Source: Fistulifera solaris
Lineage: Eukaryota; Bacillariophyta; Bacillariophyceae; Naviculales; Stauroneidaceae
DNA length: 64,000 nucleotides
NCBI GenBank assembly: GCA_030295235.1
Contig: AP026162.1
Location: 868,001-932,000 of the forward strand
Reading direction: 5' to 3'
Shown piece after piece: positions 21,501 through 35,174 of the stretch. The stretch's first letter is position 1; the number at the start of each line of letters is the position of its first letter. The position numbers and the translations under genes were made by a program. Under the pieces are notes generated by a model. That model was not told the DNA's origin and ran no database searches. It saw only the letters and a list, made by a program, of their open reading frames with translations.

Positions 21501-24500
21501 AATCTTTTGCTAATATGGCAGGTGTACCTCTAGCTGGGGATTCACTATCAAGGAATCAGAAGGGCTTGATTGTTGAAGATGTCTTAGACTGGCTGAAGGA
21601 GAATGAACCGAACCTAGAGGACATGGACGGACCCAGTATTCGCATTCTTTCCAACCTTGCTGGAAGACCACTTCCTAAAGGAAAGATGACGAAGAATGCA
21701 AAGAAGAAGGCTCTGGACGATTCAATCGAGTGGCTCCGCAGCAACAGACTCAATGGAGAGTCGCTCAGTGAGCCGGTCGTCAAAGCACTTGCCGATTTGG
21801 CTGGTGTATTGTTACCACGTGGGTCTATTCCAGATGAAGAAAAGGCACGAGTCGTCGCCGATGCATTAAGCTGGGTTCGAGGCAATATCTCACCATCCGT
21901 GAATGACGTTGACGAGCCGACCTTGCGAGCCCTTAGTACTCTGGCAGGGCAGCCTCTCCCACGCGGTAGATTATCCCAACCGGAGAAGATTCAAGCCCTC
22001 GCTGATGCATTGAATTGGTTGAGAGCTAACACCCCCGATTATCGCTTTTTGGATGATCCATGCGTTCATGCTCTGGCAAATCTCGTTGGAATCACTTTAC
22101 CTGGTTCCAAGCTGATACCTGACGCCACAAAGCAGGTTATTCTCGACGAAGTTCAGGAGTGGATGAGAAACAGCACACCGAAGGCCGATGACATTGACGA
22201 GCAGGGCCTTCGACGACTTGCGAGCCTTGCAGGAATCGAGCTTCCCCATGGGAAACTATCTTCTGCGGTAAAACAGAAAACTCTTGATGACACACTTGTC
22301 TGGATGAGGACAAACGATACAGACCCAAGGAAAGTAGACGATCCTTGCCTTCACGCTTTAACTACACTTTCAGGAATTCCCTTTCCTCGCGGTGACATCC
22401 CACCTGACCATAAAAAAGTTGTCATGGAACAAGTTTTGTCATGGGTTCGAGCCAACAATCCGGTTGCAGATGACATCGACGAGCCAACTTTGCGTACTCT
22501 TTCGACAATGGCAGGCACCCCGCTCCCAAAGGGGAAACTGAACCCTTTGGTAAAACAGGAAGTGCTGAACAATGTTGTAGAATGGTTGCGAAGAACGAAC
22601 CCCGATCCGTACAACATTGATGACCCCTCAATCTTGGCTCTGGCGAACGTAGCGAGCATCAAAATGCCAAATGGTGACATTCCTTTGGACGAGAAACGTC
22701 AAGTTCTCAAGGATGCTTTGGAGTGGGTGCGACACAGTGATGCAAAGCCTGAAAACCTTGACGATTCTAGTATGCGCGCATTATCGAATCTAGCCGGGTC
22801 CCCTCTCCCTCGTGGTCCACTCTCTCGAAAGGACAAGAAGATGGCATCAGAGAACGTATTGAAATGGTTAAGAAACAACCAGCCAAACCCGGCTGATCTA
22901 GATGACAGTACCATTCAAGCCCTTGGGAATCTTTGTGGTATTCCGTTGCCTAGCATAAGTATTCCGAAGAATAAAAAGCAGCTGCTGCTTGATGCTGCTA
23001 TGGATTGGGTTCGCGTTCATGACCCCAAGTCAAATGATTTGGATGAGCCGACTATCAGAGCTTTGGCGACAATCACAGGGATTCCGATGCCAAAAGGCAA
23101 ATTATCGCGACCGGCAAGTGAAAAGATCCTACGTGACGCTATCACATGGTTGAGAAGTAATTCAGTTGATCCAAATGACCTTGATGATCCTTCAATTCAC
23201 GCGCTTTCGACACTTACAGGTATTCCTCTAGCGCGGGGAGCTATCCCTGTCGAAAAGAAGCGAATCGTTCTAGAAAACGCTCTCCAATGGATACGAGATA
23301 ACAAACCAAAAGCGGAAGATTTAGATGAACCAACTGTGCGGACGCTGTCAACTCTTGTCGGCACACCCCTAACTCCAGGTAAGCTTTCCCGTCCACAAAA
23401 GAGAAAGCTTTAGGCGATGCGGTCGAGTGGCTGAGGCATAACAAGCCGGATGCATATCTTCTTGACGATCCAGCAGTCCATGCACTCGCGAGCCTTTCGG
23501 GGTCGTTTTTACCCCGTGGAGATTTGCCTGTTCACAAGAAACGCACTGTTGTTGAGGACGCAACAGAGTGGCTACGAAATCATCAAGTAAACGTTGCTGA
23601 TATAAGTGAACCTGAATTGCGTGCTCTCTCAAATCTCGCCGGAAAACCCTTGTCACGTGGAAGACTTGCTTCAAAGGATAAAACAGAAGCCTTAGACAAT
23701 GCTATTCAATGGCTTCGTCGCAACGATGTTGACCCGAATGACATTGACGACCCGACCGTCTTTGCGTTGTCATCCCTCGCCGGGTTTCCTTTGCCAAAAG
23801 GTCAAATTCCTTACGAAGATAAAGCGCCAATTGTAGCAGACTCTCTCGATTGGATTAGAGAGAACAAGGATGTAACACCCGATGATTTGAATGAACCCTC
23901 TGTCCGTGTTCTCTCAACGTTGGCTGGGATCTCGCTTCCTGTTCGCAAGCTTACTCCACAAGAGAAGAAGGAAGCGATCGACAACTCAATGGCCTGGATG
24001 CGTGAAACAACGCTCAATCCCCACGACTTAGATGACCCAGCAATCCATGCCCTTGCCAACTTGGCTGGACTATCGCTTCCGAAGAGATCTATATCCAAAG
24101 CCCAAAAGACAGCTGTTTTGGAGGACTCACTTGAATGGCTGAGATCAAAGAGTCTTAGTTCGGAACATCTCGACGCTCCTGCGCGCGTTCTTCTTTCAAA
24201 TCTCACCAACAAAGCACTAGATATTCCTCCCAAAGTACAGTCGAAAAGGGATACATTTGAAGATGCCGTTGAATGGATTCGTGGAAACAACATCAATCCC
24301 GATGATCTAGATGAGCCAGCCCTTGTTGCTTTATCTAATATGTCTGGCATTCCACTTCCCAAGGGCAACATCCCGGTGAAACAGAAAGAAAAAGCTCTCA
24401 AATCAGCCTTGGATTGGATCAAGAATCATGAATCGCTTCCAGATGATCTCGACGAGCCGTCGATTAGGTGTCTTTCGAGCTTAGCGGGCTTGCCTTTGCC

Positions 24501-27500
24501 TAGAGGCAAATTGTCTGCTCCGGTGAAGAAAAAGTCTTTGGATGAGGCAGTCGAATGGCTCAGGCACAACTCGCCCGATGTACACAACATCGATGATCCA
24601 ACCACCTACGCATTAGCTAATCTTGGGCGCGCGCCGATTCCTGAATATTCCATTCCTTTTGAGAAAAAAAGCCCCAGTAGTGGAGGAATCACTGGCGTGG
24701 GTCCGTGATAATGAACCCAAAATGAACAATCTTAGTGAACCCGCTTTGCGTTGCCTGGCAAATTTAGCGCACATTCCGTTATCCAGAAGCAAACTTTCCA
24801 CCCCCGAAAAGGAAAAGGTTCTTGGTGATGTTGTCAATTGGTTACGATCGAACGAAGTTCATATCCGAAACCTTGACGACCCCACAGTCCATGCTCTAAG
24901 TACTTTGGCGGGGCTTTCGATACCTCAAGGCACAATTCCCATCGACAAGAAACGAAATGTCGTCCGAGATTCTCTCCAATGGGTACGAAGCAACGCACCG
25001 AGTGATGATAATGTAACTGAGCCGACTGTTCGAGCCCTTGCAAATCTCGCTGGACTTATTCTCCCAAGAGGGACCCTTCCGAAACCAGCCAAAAGAAAAG
25101 CACTTGATGACATCTTGGATTGGTTGCGGTCGAACGAACCTGACGTTTACGCCTTGGATGATCCAGAAGTTTATGCACTTGCATCAATTGCAGGTATTCC
25201 GATGCCAACGTCTGGTCGAGGACTTGCCGAGAGCGTTAAACGCCCTGTAGTCGAGCAAGCGATAGACTGGGCACGGAACAACTTAGGCGCTCCGGACGAT
25301 TTGGATGAACAAACCGTTAGAGAACTATCTAACTTGGGAGGCAAACCTTTGCCGCGGGGACGACTTTCCAAACCAGCAAAAAAGAAGGCGCTAAGTGATG
25401 CAATAGCATGGCTTCGTGATAATCAACCCAACCCTGATGAGCTGTGTGATCCAACCGTTTACGCGCTTGCGAAATTGGCCTCGGTTCCGTTACCACAAGG
25501 ACTTATACCACTTGAACAGAAAGAAGATGTATTGAAGACAACACTGGAATGGATACGCAACAACGAACCGAAGCTTGGTGACTTGGACGGACCAACCTTG
25601 CGCTGCCTGTCTAACTTAAGTGGGACGCCCCTCCCAGTAGGAAAGATGAAACCAACCGAAGAAAAGGTTGTTCTGAACAATGTAGTGGAGTGGTTGAGAC
25701 ACAACGACCCCAATCCTAGTGAACTGGACGACCCCACAATTGCGGCTCTCGCCAACTTGTCTGGAATGCAGCTTTTACCAAGGGATCTCCCAATCGCCAC
25801 GAAAAAAGCCATCTTGGACGATTCACTGGAATGGCTACGCAACTCTGATCTAAGACCCGAGGACTTGGACGAGCCTTCCCTTCGATCTCTTGCAAACTTG
25901 GCCGCTGTACCAATACCCCAAGGAGGTGTCCTTTCCGAAGTAAAAAAGAAGACCTTGGATGACGTTGTGAATTGGGCACGAGTGAACAACCCAGATTTGG
26001 CTGATGTTGACGATCCCACTCTTCACACTTTGGCTAATCTAGCAGGGACTCCAATTACCACCAGAAATATACCCTTGGAGCACAAACAACATGTCGTTCC
26101 AACTTCTGTTGATTGGTTGAGAATGAACACTCCAAGTAAAAAGGATTTGACGGAGCCATCGTTGCGGGCACTCGCAAATCTTTCTGGTTTGTCTCTTCCT
26201 AAGAGGAAACTCTCGCCAAAGGAAATAGAGAATGGATTTGATGATGTATTGGAGTGGCTCCGCACCAACTCGCCTAGCATCGAAGAAATGGATGACCCAA
26301 CTCTTCACGCTCTAGCAAATTTGAGCAGCGTTCCTATTCCTCGAGGTAACATTCCATCAAAGAGCAAGAACTTTATTATTGACCAAACTGTAGACTGGAT
26401 TCGCAAGAAAGACACTGTCATTGGAGACGTCGACGAGCCGACTGTCAGAGTGCTCTCAAATTTAGCGGGGCGTCCTCTCCCACCAGGCAAGCTACCTGCC
26501 GCTGCGAAGCAGAATGCACTAGATGACGCAATTGAATGGCTCAGACATCATAAACCTCATCCACATGATGTTGATGACCCAACAACTATCGCGCTGGCTA
26601 GCATTGCGGGTTTATCGATTCCCAGAGGCAACATTCCGATCGAAAAGAAGGGGCCTGTTTTGAAAGATTGTCTTGATTGGGTCCGAAATAACCCAGTCAG
26701 TCCCGACGATGTAGATGAACCCACTTTGCGCACTCTGTCCAATCTAGCAGGCTCGCCGCTTCCACAAAGAAAGCTCTCCCCAACTGAAAAGAGAGATTCG
26801 TTGGACAAAGCAGTCGACTGGCTTAGACGAAACAATCCGAATCCATCAGACCTTGATGACCCTACTATGTATGCTTTGTCAAGTCTTTTTGGGGTGCCGC
26901 TACCACGCGGTGAAATACCCGTTTCTAAGAAAGTGTCAGTTATCAAGACGTCACTTGAATGGATCCGCAACAATGACCCTTCACCAGACGATATTGACGA
27001 GCCCGCGCTACGTGTCCTTTCTAACATGATCGGACATCCTTTACCACGAGGCGGAATCCCTGCCACGTCAAAAGCAAAGGCCCTCGATGAAGTTGTTGAA
27101 TGGCTGAGAAACAACAACCCAGATCCATTCGTGGTTAGTGACCCAACGACAGTCGCACTAGCTAATCTCGCGGGCGTCCCCGTTCCGAAAGGGGGGCTAC
27201 CTTGTGACCAAGTTGAACGTTTAGTTCAAGATACACTTGAATGGCTCCGAAAGAGTAACTCGATCCCAGATGTTATCGACGAACCATCCTTGCGAGCGCT
27301 ATGTAACCTTGCAGGTGCCCCGCTTCCCAGAGGTAGACTAACCCCAGAGCAGAAAGAAAATGCTATGCATGGTGTGGTAGACTGGTTACGGAACAACAAC
27401 CCCGATCCTTACGATATTGATGACCCTACTGCCGTAGCACTCGCCAACCTGGGCGGACTTCCGACGCCGTTGGTTGACACCGTCGTTGAACAGAGGGCTC

Positions 27501-30500
27501 CGCTTGTTGAAAGCGTTCTAGACTGGCTTCGATCAAACAATCCTGACTTATATGATATCGATGAGCCCACGATTGCCGTTATTTGCAACTTGCCAAACGG
27601 TGACGTCCATCAACCAAAGATTCCTGAATTGAGTGATGACCAGGTCGTTGATAGCGTCTTGGACTGGCTTCGAAATAACACACCTGGCGATGAGAAAGTT
27701 GATGATCCGACTGTTAACGCCTTGGCTAATTTATCCGGTATCCCGGTACCGCGCGGAACAATTCCGCTCGATCAATCTCGCCCCATAGTCGACGAGGCAC
27801 TGGACTGGGTACGACGAAATGAACCGAAGTGCGATGATCTAAGCGAACCCGATTTGCGCGCCTTGTGTAACTTGGCAGGATGTCCTCTTCCGCGCGGACG
27901 CGTCGCTTATCCTGAGAAAGATAAGGCTTTCAACGATGTTATAGACTGGCTCAGAATCAACAAACCCGATCCAAATGAAGTCGACGACCCAACCACAGTG
28001 GCACTAGCCAACTTAATGGGTGTCCCTTTGCCACGGCGATCTATCCCGGATGACAAAAAGAAGTTTGTCGTCGAGGAGTCACTTGACTGGGTTCGTCATA
28101 ATGAACCTACTGTCGACTATTTGAAGGTACCGGACTTGCGTGCTCTGGCGAACTTGGCATCAGTCCCGCTCCCTCAAGGAAAACTTTCACCTGAAGTAAA
28201 AGAGAGTGCACTTGACGAAATTGTTGATTGGTTACGTACGAACGATCCCAGCCCGCTTGATTTGGATGATCCGACCATCCATGCACTTTCAACGCTCTCT
28301 GGTGTCCCTCTTCCGAGGGGTAACATGCCATTGGAAAAGAAACGTGCTGTTGTTGAACACAGCCTTGATTGGTGCCGTATCAATAAACCGGAACCAGAAG
28401 AAGTTTCAGAACCTAACGTTCGAACCCTTTCGAATTTGGCAGGAATCAATCTCAACCCCGGCCGACTGCAGCCCGATGAAAAATCGAAAGCATTAGATGA
28501 CGTGATGGACTGGCTGAGGACTCACAATCCCGAGCCCTCCGACCTTGATGATCCATCTGTAATAGCATTGTCAAACATCTCGGGCGTCCCGCTACCGAAC
28601 GGAGAAATCCCCACGGAAGACAAGAAAGTCATTATCGACGATGCGCTTGAATGGGTTCGTCACAACGAACCAACACCAGATGTTCTCAAGGAGCCTGATC
28701 TCAGAGCTCTTTCAAACCTTGCTGGGTTTCCTCTCCCGCGAGGCAGGCTCAGACCATCTGAAAATACTGACGCATTTGAGAACATCGTTGAATGGCTCCG
28801 CCAGAATAACCCGGATCCGAACAATGTTGACGATCCCACGACCCAGGCGCTCGCAAACTTGTCAGGTTTGCCGATGCCCAGAGGGATCCGTTCCATTCCT
28901 ATTGAAAAGAAGCGTCCTGTGATAAAGGAAGTTATGGACTGGATTCGTAACAATGAAGTTGCGCCTGAAGACGTTGATGAACCCACACTGAGAGAGCTGT
29001 CGATTTTAGCGGGATCGCCGTTACCAAATGGAAGGCCGACCCCAAAAGAGAAAGAAGAGTCTCTTGATAATGTGATGGAATGGTTGAGACGAAACGAGCC
29101 CAAACCCGATGATGTTGACGATCCTACAACACAAGCTCTATGCAACCTGTCCGGACTCCCGCTACCATGTGTGGACCTTCCCCTTCCGAGCAAAAGAGCT
29201 GTGGTAGAGGACACAGTCGATTGGATCAGGCATAATCGCCCTCAGCCTGAAACCGTTTCAGAGCCCGACTTGCGTGCCCTCGCAAATCTCAGCGGGGTCC
29301 CACTTCCCAATCGAAAGCTTTCCCCTCAAGAGAAAGCGGAAACCCTAGATGAAGTCATGGATTGGTTACGGCATAACAAGCCGGACCCTAAAGATCTTGA
29401 CTCACCATCAACAATAGCGTTGTCGAATATTGCCGGAGTGCCGATCCCTCGTGGTTCCATTCCACGTGAAGAAAAACAACCTGTCGTCGAACAAGCCTTG
29501 GACTGGCTCCGCACGCGCGAACCGAGTCTGGAAGATTTTGACGAGCCTACGTTACGAGCTCTCGCGAATATGGCCGGTGTACCGCTCAGTCCCGGAACAC
29601 CATCTCAGTCCGATAAAGAACAAGCTGTCGCTGATGTCATGGACTGGATCCGCTCCAAAGACCCTCACCCGGATGATTTAGACGACCCAGTTGTGCATGC
29701 ACTTGCAAATATTGTGGGTTTGCCTGTCCCACGCGGTGAGATCCCTGTTGACCAAAAGAAACCTGTAATTGATGACGCCATCGACTGGTTGAGGCATAAC
29801 ACACCAACGCCAGAAGATATTGATGAGCCGACGCTTCGACAACTATCGAACTTGGCAGGAAAACCCTTGCGACGTGGACATCTTTCGTCTCCGGATAAGC
29901 AGAATGCATTAGAAGATATAATTGATTGGTTGAGGGAAAATAAGCCGAAGCCCGAGTACGTCGATGATCCAACTACGATAGCACTGGCCAACATTTCAGG
30001 CGTGCCTTTACCTAAGGGTTCGCTACCAATGAATGAACGAAAACCAATCATTGATAGTACCATGGAATGGATTCGTAAAAATGAACCGGCCCCCGAAAAC
30101 CTTGACGAGCCGTCCTTGCGCGCACTTGCTAATCTCACTGGGCACCCTGTTCCTCGTGGTGCAATTTTGCCTCACAAGAAGAAAGATATAGTCGATGATG
30201 TGATTGAATGGTTGCGTTCGCATGATCCCCGCCCAGAAGATCTTGACGATCCGACAATAACGGCGCTGGCTAATCTTGTCGGACTTCCACAACCCTCTTC
30301 TCAACCAGTAAAACAGAAGGGACCAGTGTTAGAAGAGGTCTGTGACTGGCTCCGAAGCAACAAACCCCAAAAGAGAAGCATCGATGAGCCAACTCTCTCT
30401 TCGTTGTGTAATCTAGCTGGGATTCCGCACCCTTCTCGCGGAGTTGGAGAAGTTCCAGTACAGAAAGCGATTGATGATGTCGTAGATTGGCTTCGAGTTC

Positions 30501-33500
30501 ATGAGCCGAGTTTAGAGGACATTGATGAGCCCACTGTTACTACTTTGGCGAATATTGCCGGATTGCCGCTTTCTGGAAATCCAAACCCCACGAAGGAAGA
30601 GGTAATAAAAGATGTCATGGACTGGATCCGTACCAACGAACCGGAACCTGATCATTTAGACGAGCCTACAGTACGTGCTTTAACAAACCTTGCTGGAATT
30701 CCGCTGAAACCAGGTCGTCTATCTCCTTTAGAGAAAAAGGAGGCACTGGATGACGCGTTGGACTGGATTCGAAACAATGAGCCGTCCCCGCAAGACATAG
30801 ACGAGCCTGCAACAGAAGCGTTAGTTAACATCGCGGGACTTCCAATTTCCCGAAGACAAGTTCCTGCTGTAGAGAAAGAATATATCATCGACGAAGCAGT
30901 GGACTGGATTCGCCACAACGAACCTAAGTCCAAGAATGTATCCCAACCTGACTTGGTTGCTCTCACAAATTTAGCTGGTTTGCCAACTCCGACCAATCCA
31001 ACGCCTCTACAGAAAGACAAAGTTGTTGACGACGTCGTTGAGTGGCTGCGACACAATGACCCGAATCCTGGCAATGTGGACGAGCCAACAATGGCGGCAC
31101 TGGCCAATATCGCTGGAATTCCGCTTTCACAGGGAATTGTCACACCGAGTGATAAAAGAAGGCAATCGAAGACGTAATGGACTGGGCAAGACAGAAAGAT
31201 CCAACACCTGGCGACATCGACGAACCATCTACACAGAAGCTTGCCCGTCTCGCTAAGGTTCCTCTCCCTACGAACCCAGTCAAGAAAAAGGCTTTGAACG
31301 ATGTTATGGATTGGTTAAGAACGAATCCCAGTGTTCACGAGATCGACGAACCAACTGCTCGAGTACTGGCGGACCTATCCGGCCAACCTCCTCCGAAGAC
31401 AAAAATGTCTCCAGCCGAAAAGTCTGTATTGCTGGATGACATTGTTGAATGGCTAAGGAATAACGAACCAACCCCCGATTTTTTCGAGGAACCAACTCTT
31501 CACGCTCTAGTGAACATTGCTGATGTGCCTCAACCGTCGAAGGAACTTCCCATAGAAGACAAACACCGTGTCCTTGACGAAGCAATGGAATGGATTCGCA
31601 GCAATGAACCCAAAGCTAAAGACGTGGACGTGCCAACATTGTGTTCTCTTGCAAATCTCGCCGATATACCAATCCCAGAAAAACCGTTAACAGAACCAGA
31701 GAAGAGAACGCTTGTCGAGGACTCGTTAGACTGGCTCCGTTCTAATCGTCCGAATGTTGATCTGGATGAGCCAACCTTGATTACTGTTGCAAATATCGCA
31801 GGCGTTCCGGTTCCGAAATCCTTGACTCCGGAAGACAAGAGTAGTATAGTTGAGGATACAGTAGACTGGCTGCGAAACCACCCCCAGAACCAGACAACGT
31901 AACAGAACTAGAGGCAAAAGCTATTGCCTCCCTTGCTGGCGTTCCTCTCCCAAAAAAGCTTCCGCTGCCACTGAAAGAAAAGATCTTGGATGATGTCGTG
32001 GACTGGCTGAGGAAAAATGAACCAGGAGCGGAAGTGGTCGATCTTCCTACTGTCTCAGCAATAGCAAATCTGACGGGGGTCAATATACCGTCCATTGTAT
32101 CACCCGAGGAAGCGAAGAGGACGGTGGATGATACTTTGGAATGGATTCGCTCTAACGAGCCGAACCCATCAAGTATTGATGAACCTACACTCATTTGTCT
32201 TGCCAACGCAACGGGCACACCGCTTCCAAACATGACGTCTCCCGAAGATAAGCAAAAGTTCATTGATGATTCTCTTGATTGGATTCGACAGAACCCTCCA
32301 ACGCCAGAAGATGTGGACACACCGACGCTTGGTGCACTAACGAACCTAGCTGGAGTTCCGAATCCGGATCGCCCATTGGGATCCCAGGAAAAGAAACAGG
32401 TGATAGACGACGTGGTAGATTGGCTAAGAAGAAATGAACCTAACCCAGATGACGTTGACCAGCCAACCCTTCTTGCGATGACTAATTTGGCAGGGACCCC
32501 GTTTCCTCTGACTGAGCTGGCTCTTGAACCTTCTGAGGAACCATCGTTTGACTGGACCCGACAGAAGGGTCCGAAGTATGGATTGGACAATCCAACTCGT
32601 CCACAAGTGAGCAACCTCCCCATGGTTCCTGTCAATGCGCTACCACTCGACGAAAAAAAGCAAGCAGTTGAAGATGCGCTTGATTGGTTGCGAAACAATG
32701 AGCCTCCACTTGACGATGTTGACGAGCCAACGTTACGAGCATTCACAAACTTAGCTCAAATTCCTTTGCCCACGGAAATGAGCCCAGAAGAGAAAGCCAA
32801 AACGGTGGATGACTTCATGGAGTGGATCCGAAGCAATGAACCAAAACCGGGTGACGTTGATTTACCGACTCTCACTTCATTGGCCAATATTGCTGGTGTT
32901 CCAGTAACTAAAAAGCTATCGCCGGAGGACAAGAAGAAAGTTCTTGACGATTCAATTGATTGGCTACGTAATAATACACTCAATCCCGAAGATCTTGACA
33001 ATCCCTTAATTACTAGCATCGCGAACATGGCAGCTTTGCCGATGCCGGAAAATGTTAATCCCGAAGACAAGATCAAGGCTATGGAGGAAGCTATCGATTG
33101 GATAAGAAACAAAAGTCCCGATGAACTTTTGGAGCCTAGCGGTTTTGTGCCGAATAATTTGAGCGGAGTGGAACTCCCCCCGCCGGATAGGGAGAAAGAT
33201 GTCGAGACAGTCATGGATTGGCTACGAAGCAAAGGTGCTAATATACCCTACGAGGAGCCGGAGCCCTTAACATCCAAAAACATTCCCCCGGTTCCAGTAA
33301 AAAGGCCGGAACAAAAGACCAAGGCAATGGAAGATGCTATTGATTGGCTTCGTAGCAAGAAGCCAGGACATCCGGATGAAGAAATTAGTCCCATACAATT
33401 TCAAAATATACCATCTGTTGATGGAATACCACAGCCGCAGGATACACCCAGCTGGGATTGGAACCGCAATAGCAATCCACCAGGAATCGACGAACCTCGT

Positions 33501-35174
33501 CCTTTAGAGTATCCTAGAGCACCAGGACAAGAAACTCCTCGGCAATCTCAGGCCCAGGATGGAGCTACGCCAGTTCAACTGGAACAAGAGGAGCCTGCTT
33601 GGGACTGGAACCGAAACCGTGAACCTCCAGGGACTGATGAGCCACTTCCCCTACAGTTCCCGAGAGGACCGGGACAGGAGACTCCTCTTCAGTCTCAGGC
33701 CAGGGACGGAGCTACACCAGCTCAACTGGAACAAGGCGAGCCTGGTTGGGACTGGGCTCGTAATCGTGCACCCCCGGGTGTCGACAACCCGAATCCTATG
33801 AACTACAAGAACCTTCCCGGCCCAGACGTAGAGAATCCTGGATTTGACTATGACCTGGAGCCCATTGACAACCCGGACGTTGTTGATGGATCAGCTCCGT
33901 GGGCGTCAGCACCTGACGAAGCGTCCGACGACGGCCGGGGTCCAAAGCCGATGGCCCTTCCAGAAGACATATATAGCGAACCTTCTTCGGAAGAGCAAGA
34001 GGAACCAAAAGGAACTGTGGTCCCCGTACCGATGATGCTTACAGTTGCTATACTGGGATCAATCATTGGTTCGGCGGCGATGTCTGCTGCGCCTCCCGTT
34101 CAGCCTGTTCCACCACCAGGGACAGTTGGCCCGACTAGTCCTGGAACACAAGTACTACCCGATTTACCAGTCGTACCCGACATTCCTTGCATAGAAGACC
34201 CGGCATGTAATTTCATTATGGGTGCAATTGACCCTGTGTACCCTCCAAGTACAAGAGCGCTCATTAATATCCCAGGAACTTGCCAAAACTGGTCAAGAGA
34301 ATGGCTGCGAACCGGCAAAGATATAATGGAATTCCAAGTCGAGCGAATTAGGCAGCGTTTCGCAATGGCTCTTGTGTACTGTGAGTTCAATGGTGACAAT
34401 TGGTTGGAGGGCGAGTTGTGGGTCTCTGAGCTGCATGAATGCGATTGGTATACAATGATCGGTGTAGACCCATGTGGCCGCCGTGAACAGTATCAAATTA
34501 TCAGAAATACAGGCCAGCAGATGCGCGGTACACTTCCGCCTGAGATCGGTATGATATCATCCCTCTGGGAAATTAGTCTCTCTGATAACCTGCTTTCTGG
34601 AACAATCCCGGAAGACTTGAATCGACTAAGTGAATTGGACACTGTGTCTCTGTCATTCAATCTTCTCACGGGTACTATCCCGTCTTTCATGTATGAATTT
34701 TACGACATGACTCACATGGATCTTGCTTACAATTTTTTCGAGGGACAGTTACCTAACAATAAGCTTAGCGTATCTCAGCCAAATCTCCAAGTGCTCTTTC
34801 TGGAGAATAATGACCTGAGTGGGCCTCTGCCGGACGATCTTGGGCAACTTCCGCTGAAGAAACTACACTTGGACGGAAACCAGTTCAGCGGAAAGATTCC
34901 CGAAAACATTCATACACCCGACATGGAAGAGCTCATGCTGCACAACAACCAGCTCACTGGTACCTTCCCAACCAGTGAGTTTGCCGCAGATGCCGCCGCC
35001 GCAGCAGCAAATCCGAAAAAAGTATCCCCACTGAGAGAAGTAAGCCTTCAAAACAACAAGTTGGAGGGCAGCGTCGACGACATGTGCCCTTTAACAACCC
35101 CAAACGTCGGCAGCCTTGCCACCTTCCAAGTCGACCCAACTGTAGACTGCAGCTGTTGCACTACAGGCGTTTAG
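12530..35174 (+). CDS. Giant (~7,550-residue) helical-repeat membrane protein with C-terminal LRR domain
   Basis: One gene of 22.6 kb, family not recognised. No signal peptide: it starts MASFFGLGGLGSSDK, then a lysine-rich stretch. From 12.7 to 15.25 kb there are about 18 diverged helices marked by WW or WF (MSWWKQ, VNWWQ, LSWWRGQG, IGWWRLKGG). Irregular ALDWLR repeats run from 15.3 to 16.75 kb. From 16.75 to 33.2 kb I count about 117 units of ~47 residues: helix 1 ALDDAxxWLRxNxP, helix 2 DLDDPTxxALANLAG, then a PLPRG turn. Three WDWNRN proline-rich repeats follow (33.4-33.8 kb), then one membrane span (LTVAILGSIIGSAAM, ~34.03-34.09 kb), and about six LRRs with a Cys-rich cap (34.2-35.17 kb). 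The predicted topology is repeats in the cytosol and LRR outside. Nine single-base frame changes occur (near 13311, 13795, 14518, 15205, 17508, 23397, 24667, 31155, 31880), seven as missing bases and two as extra; correcting them gives exactly 7,550 codons. Confidence 0.85.
16750..33200 (+). repeat. ~117 tandem protein-coding repeats of ~141 bp, partly in 282-bp pairs
   Basis: Unit length is about 47 codons. By hand I count 6 units before 17.55 kb, 41 to 23.4 kb, 9 to 24.7 kb, 46 to 31.17 kb, and about 15 after that. From about 21.9 to 30.3 kb two kinds alternate almost strictly. The first has DDP in helix 2 and PRGxIPxxKKxxVV after the turn. The second has DEPTLRxLSNLAG and PRGxLSPxxKxxALDD. 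The higher-order period there is ~282 bp. Nucleotide identity between units is low while the protein pattern is tight, so the array is old and under protein-level selection. Confidence 0.9.
34190..35174 (+). other. LRR ectodomain segment of the giant protein
   Basis: A cysteine-bearing cap (IEDPACNF, ECDWYTMIGVDPCG) leads into LRRs of the plant/diatom type: LPPEIGMISSLWEISLSDN, SGTIPEDLNRLSELDTVSL, GTIPSFMYEF, SGPLPDDLGQLPLKKLHLD. A small Ala-rich insert (~34985-35015) interrupts the last repeat. The domain closes with a cysteine cluster, DCSCCTTGV, at the very C-terminus. This cap-LRR-CxCC layout is typical of diatom LRR membrane proteins, in which a short cytosolic part, rather than ~7,000 residues, normally precedes the membrane span. 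Confidence 0.8.

Noticed and set aside
17515-31143. Many minus-strand open frames of 60-186 codons across the giant gene
   Set aside because: They repeat with the unit period and mirror codon usage of the sense frame. They are shadows, not an antisense gene family.
24623-31177. Splitting the giant gene into about ten separate repeat-protein genes
   Set aside because: Repeat phase runs straight through every break, there is no start or stop context at the junctions, and the pieces lack independent termini.
12530-35174. Programmed ribosomal frameshifting as the reason for the nine frame changes
   Set aside because: The sites share no slippery motif and go in both directions, and housekeeping genes in the same window show the same kind of break.
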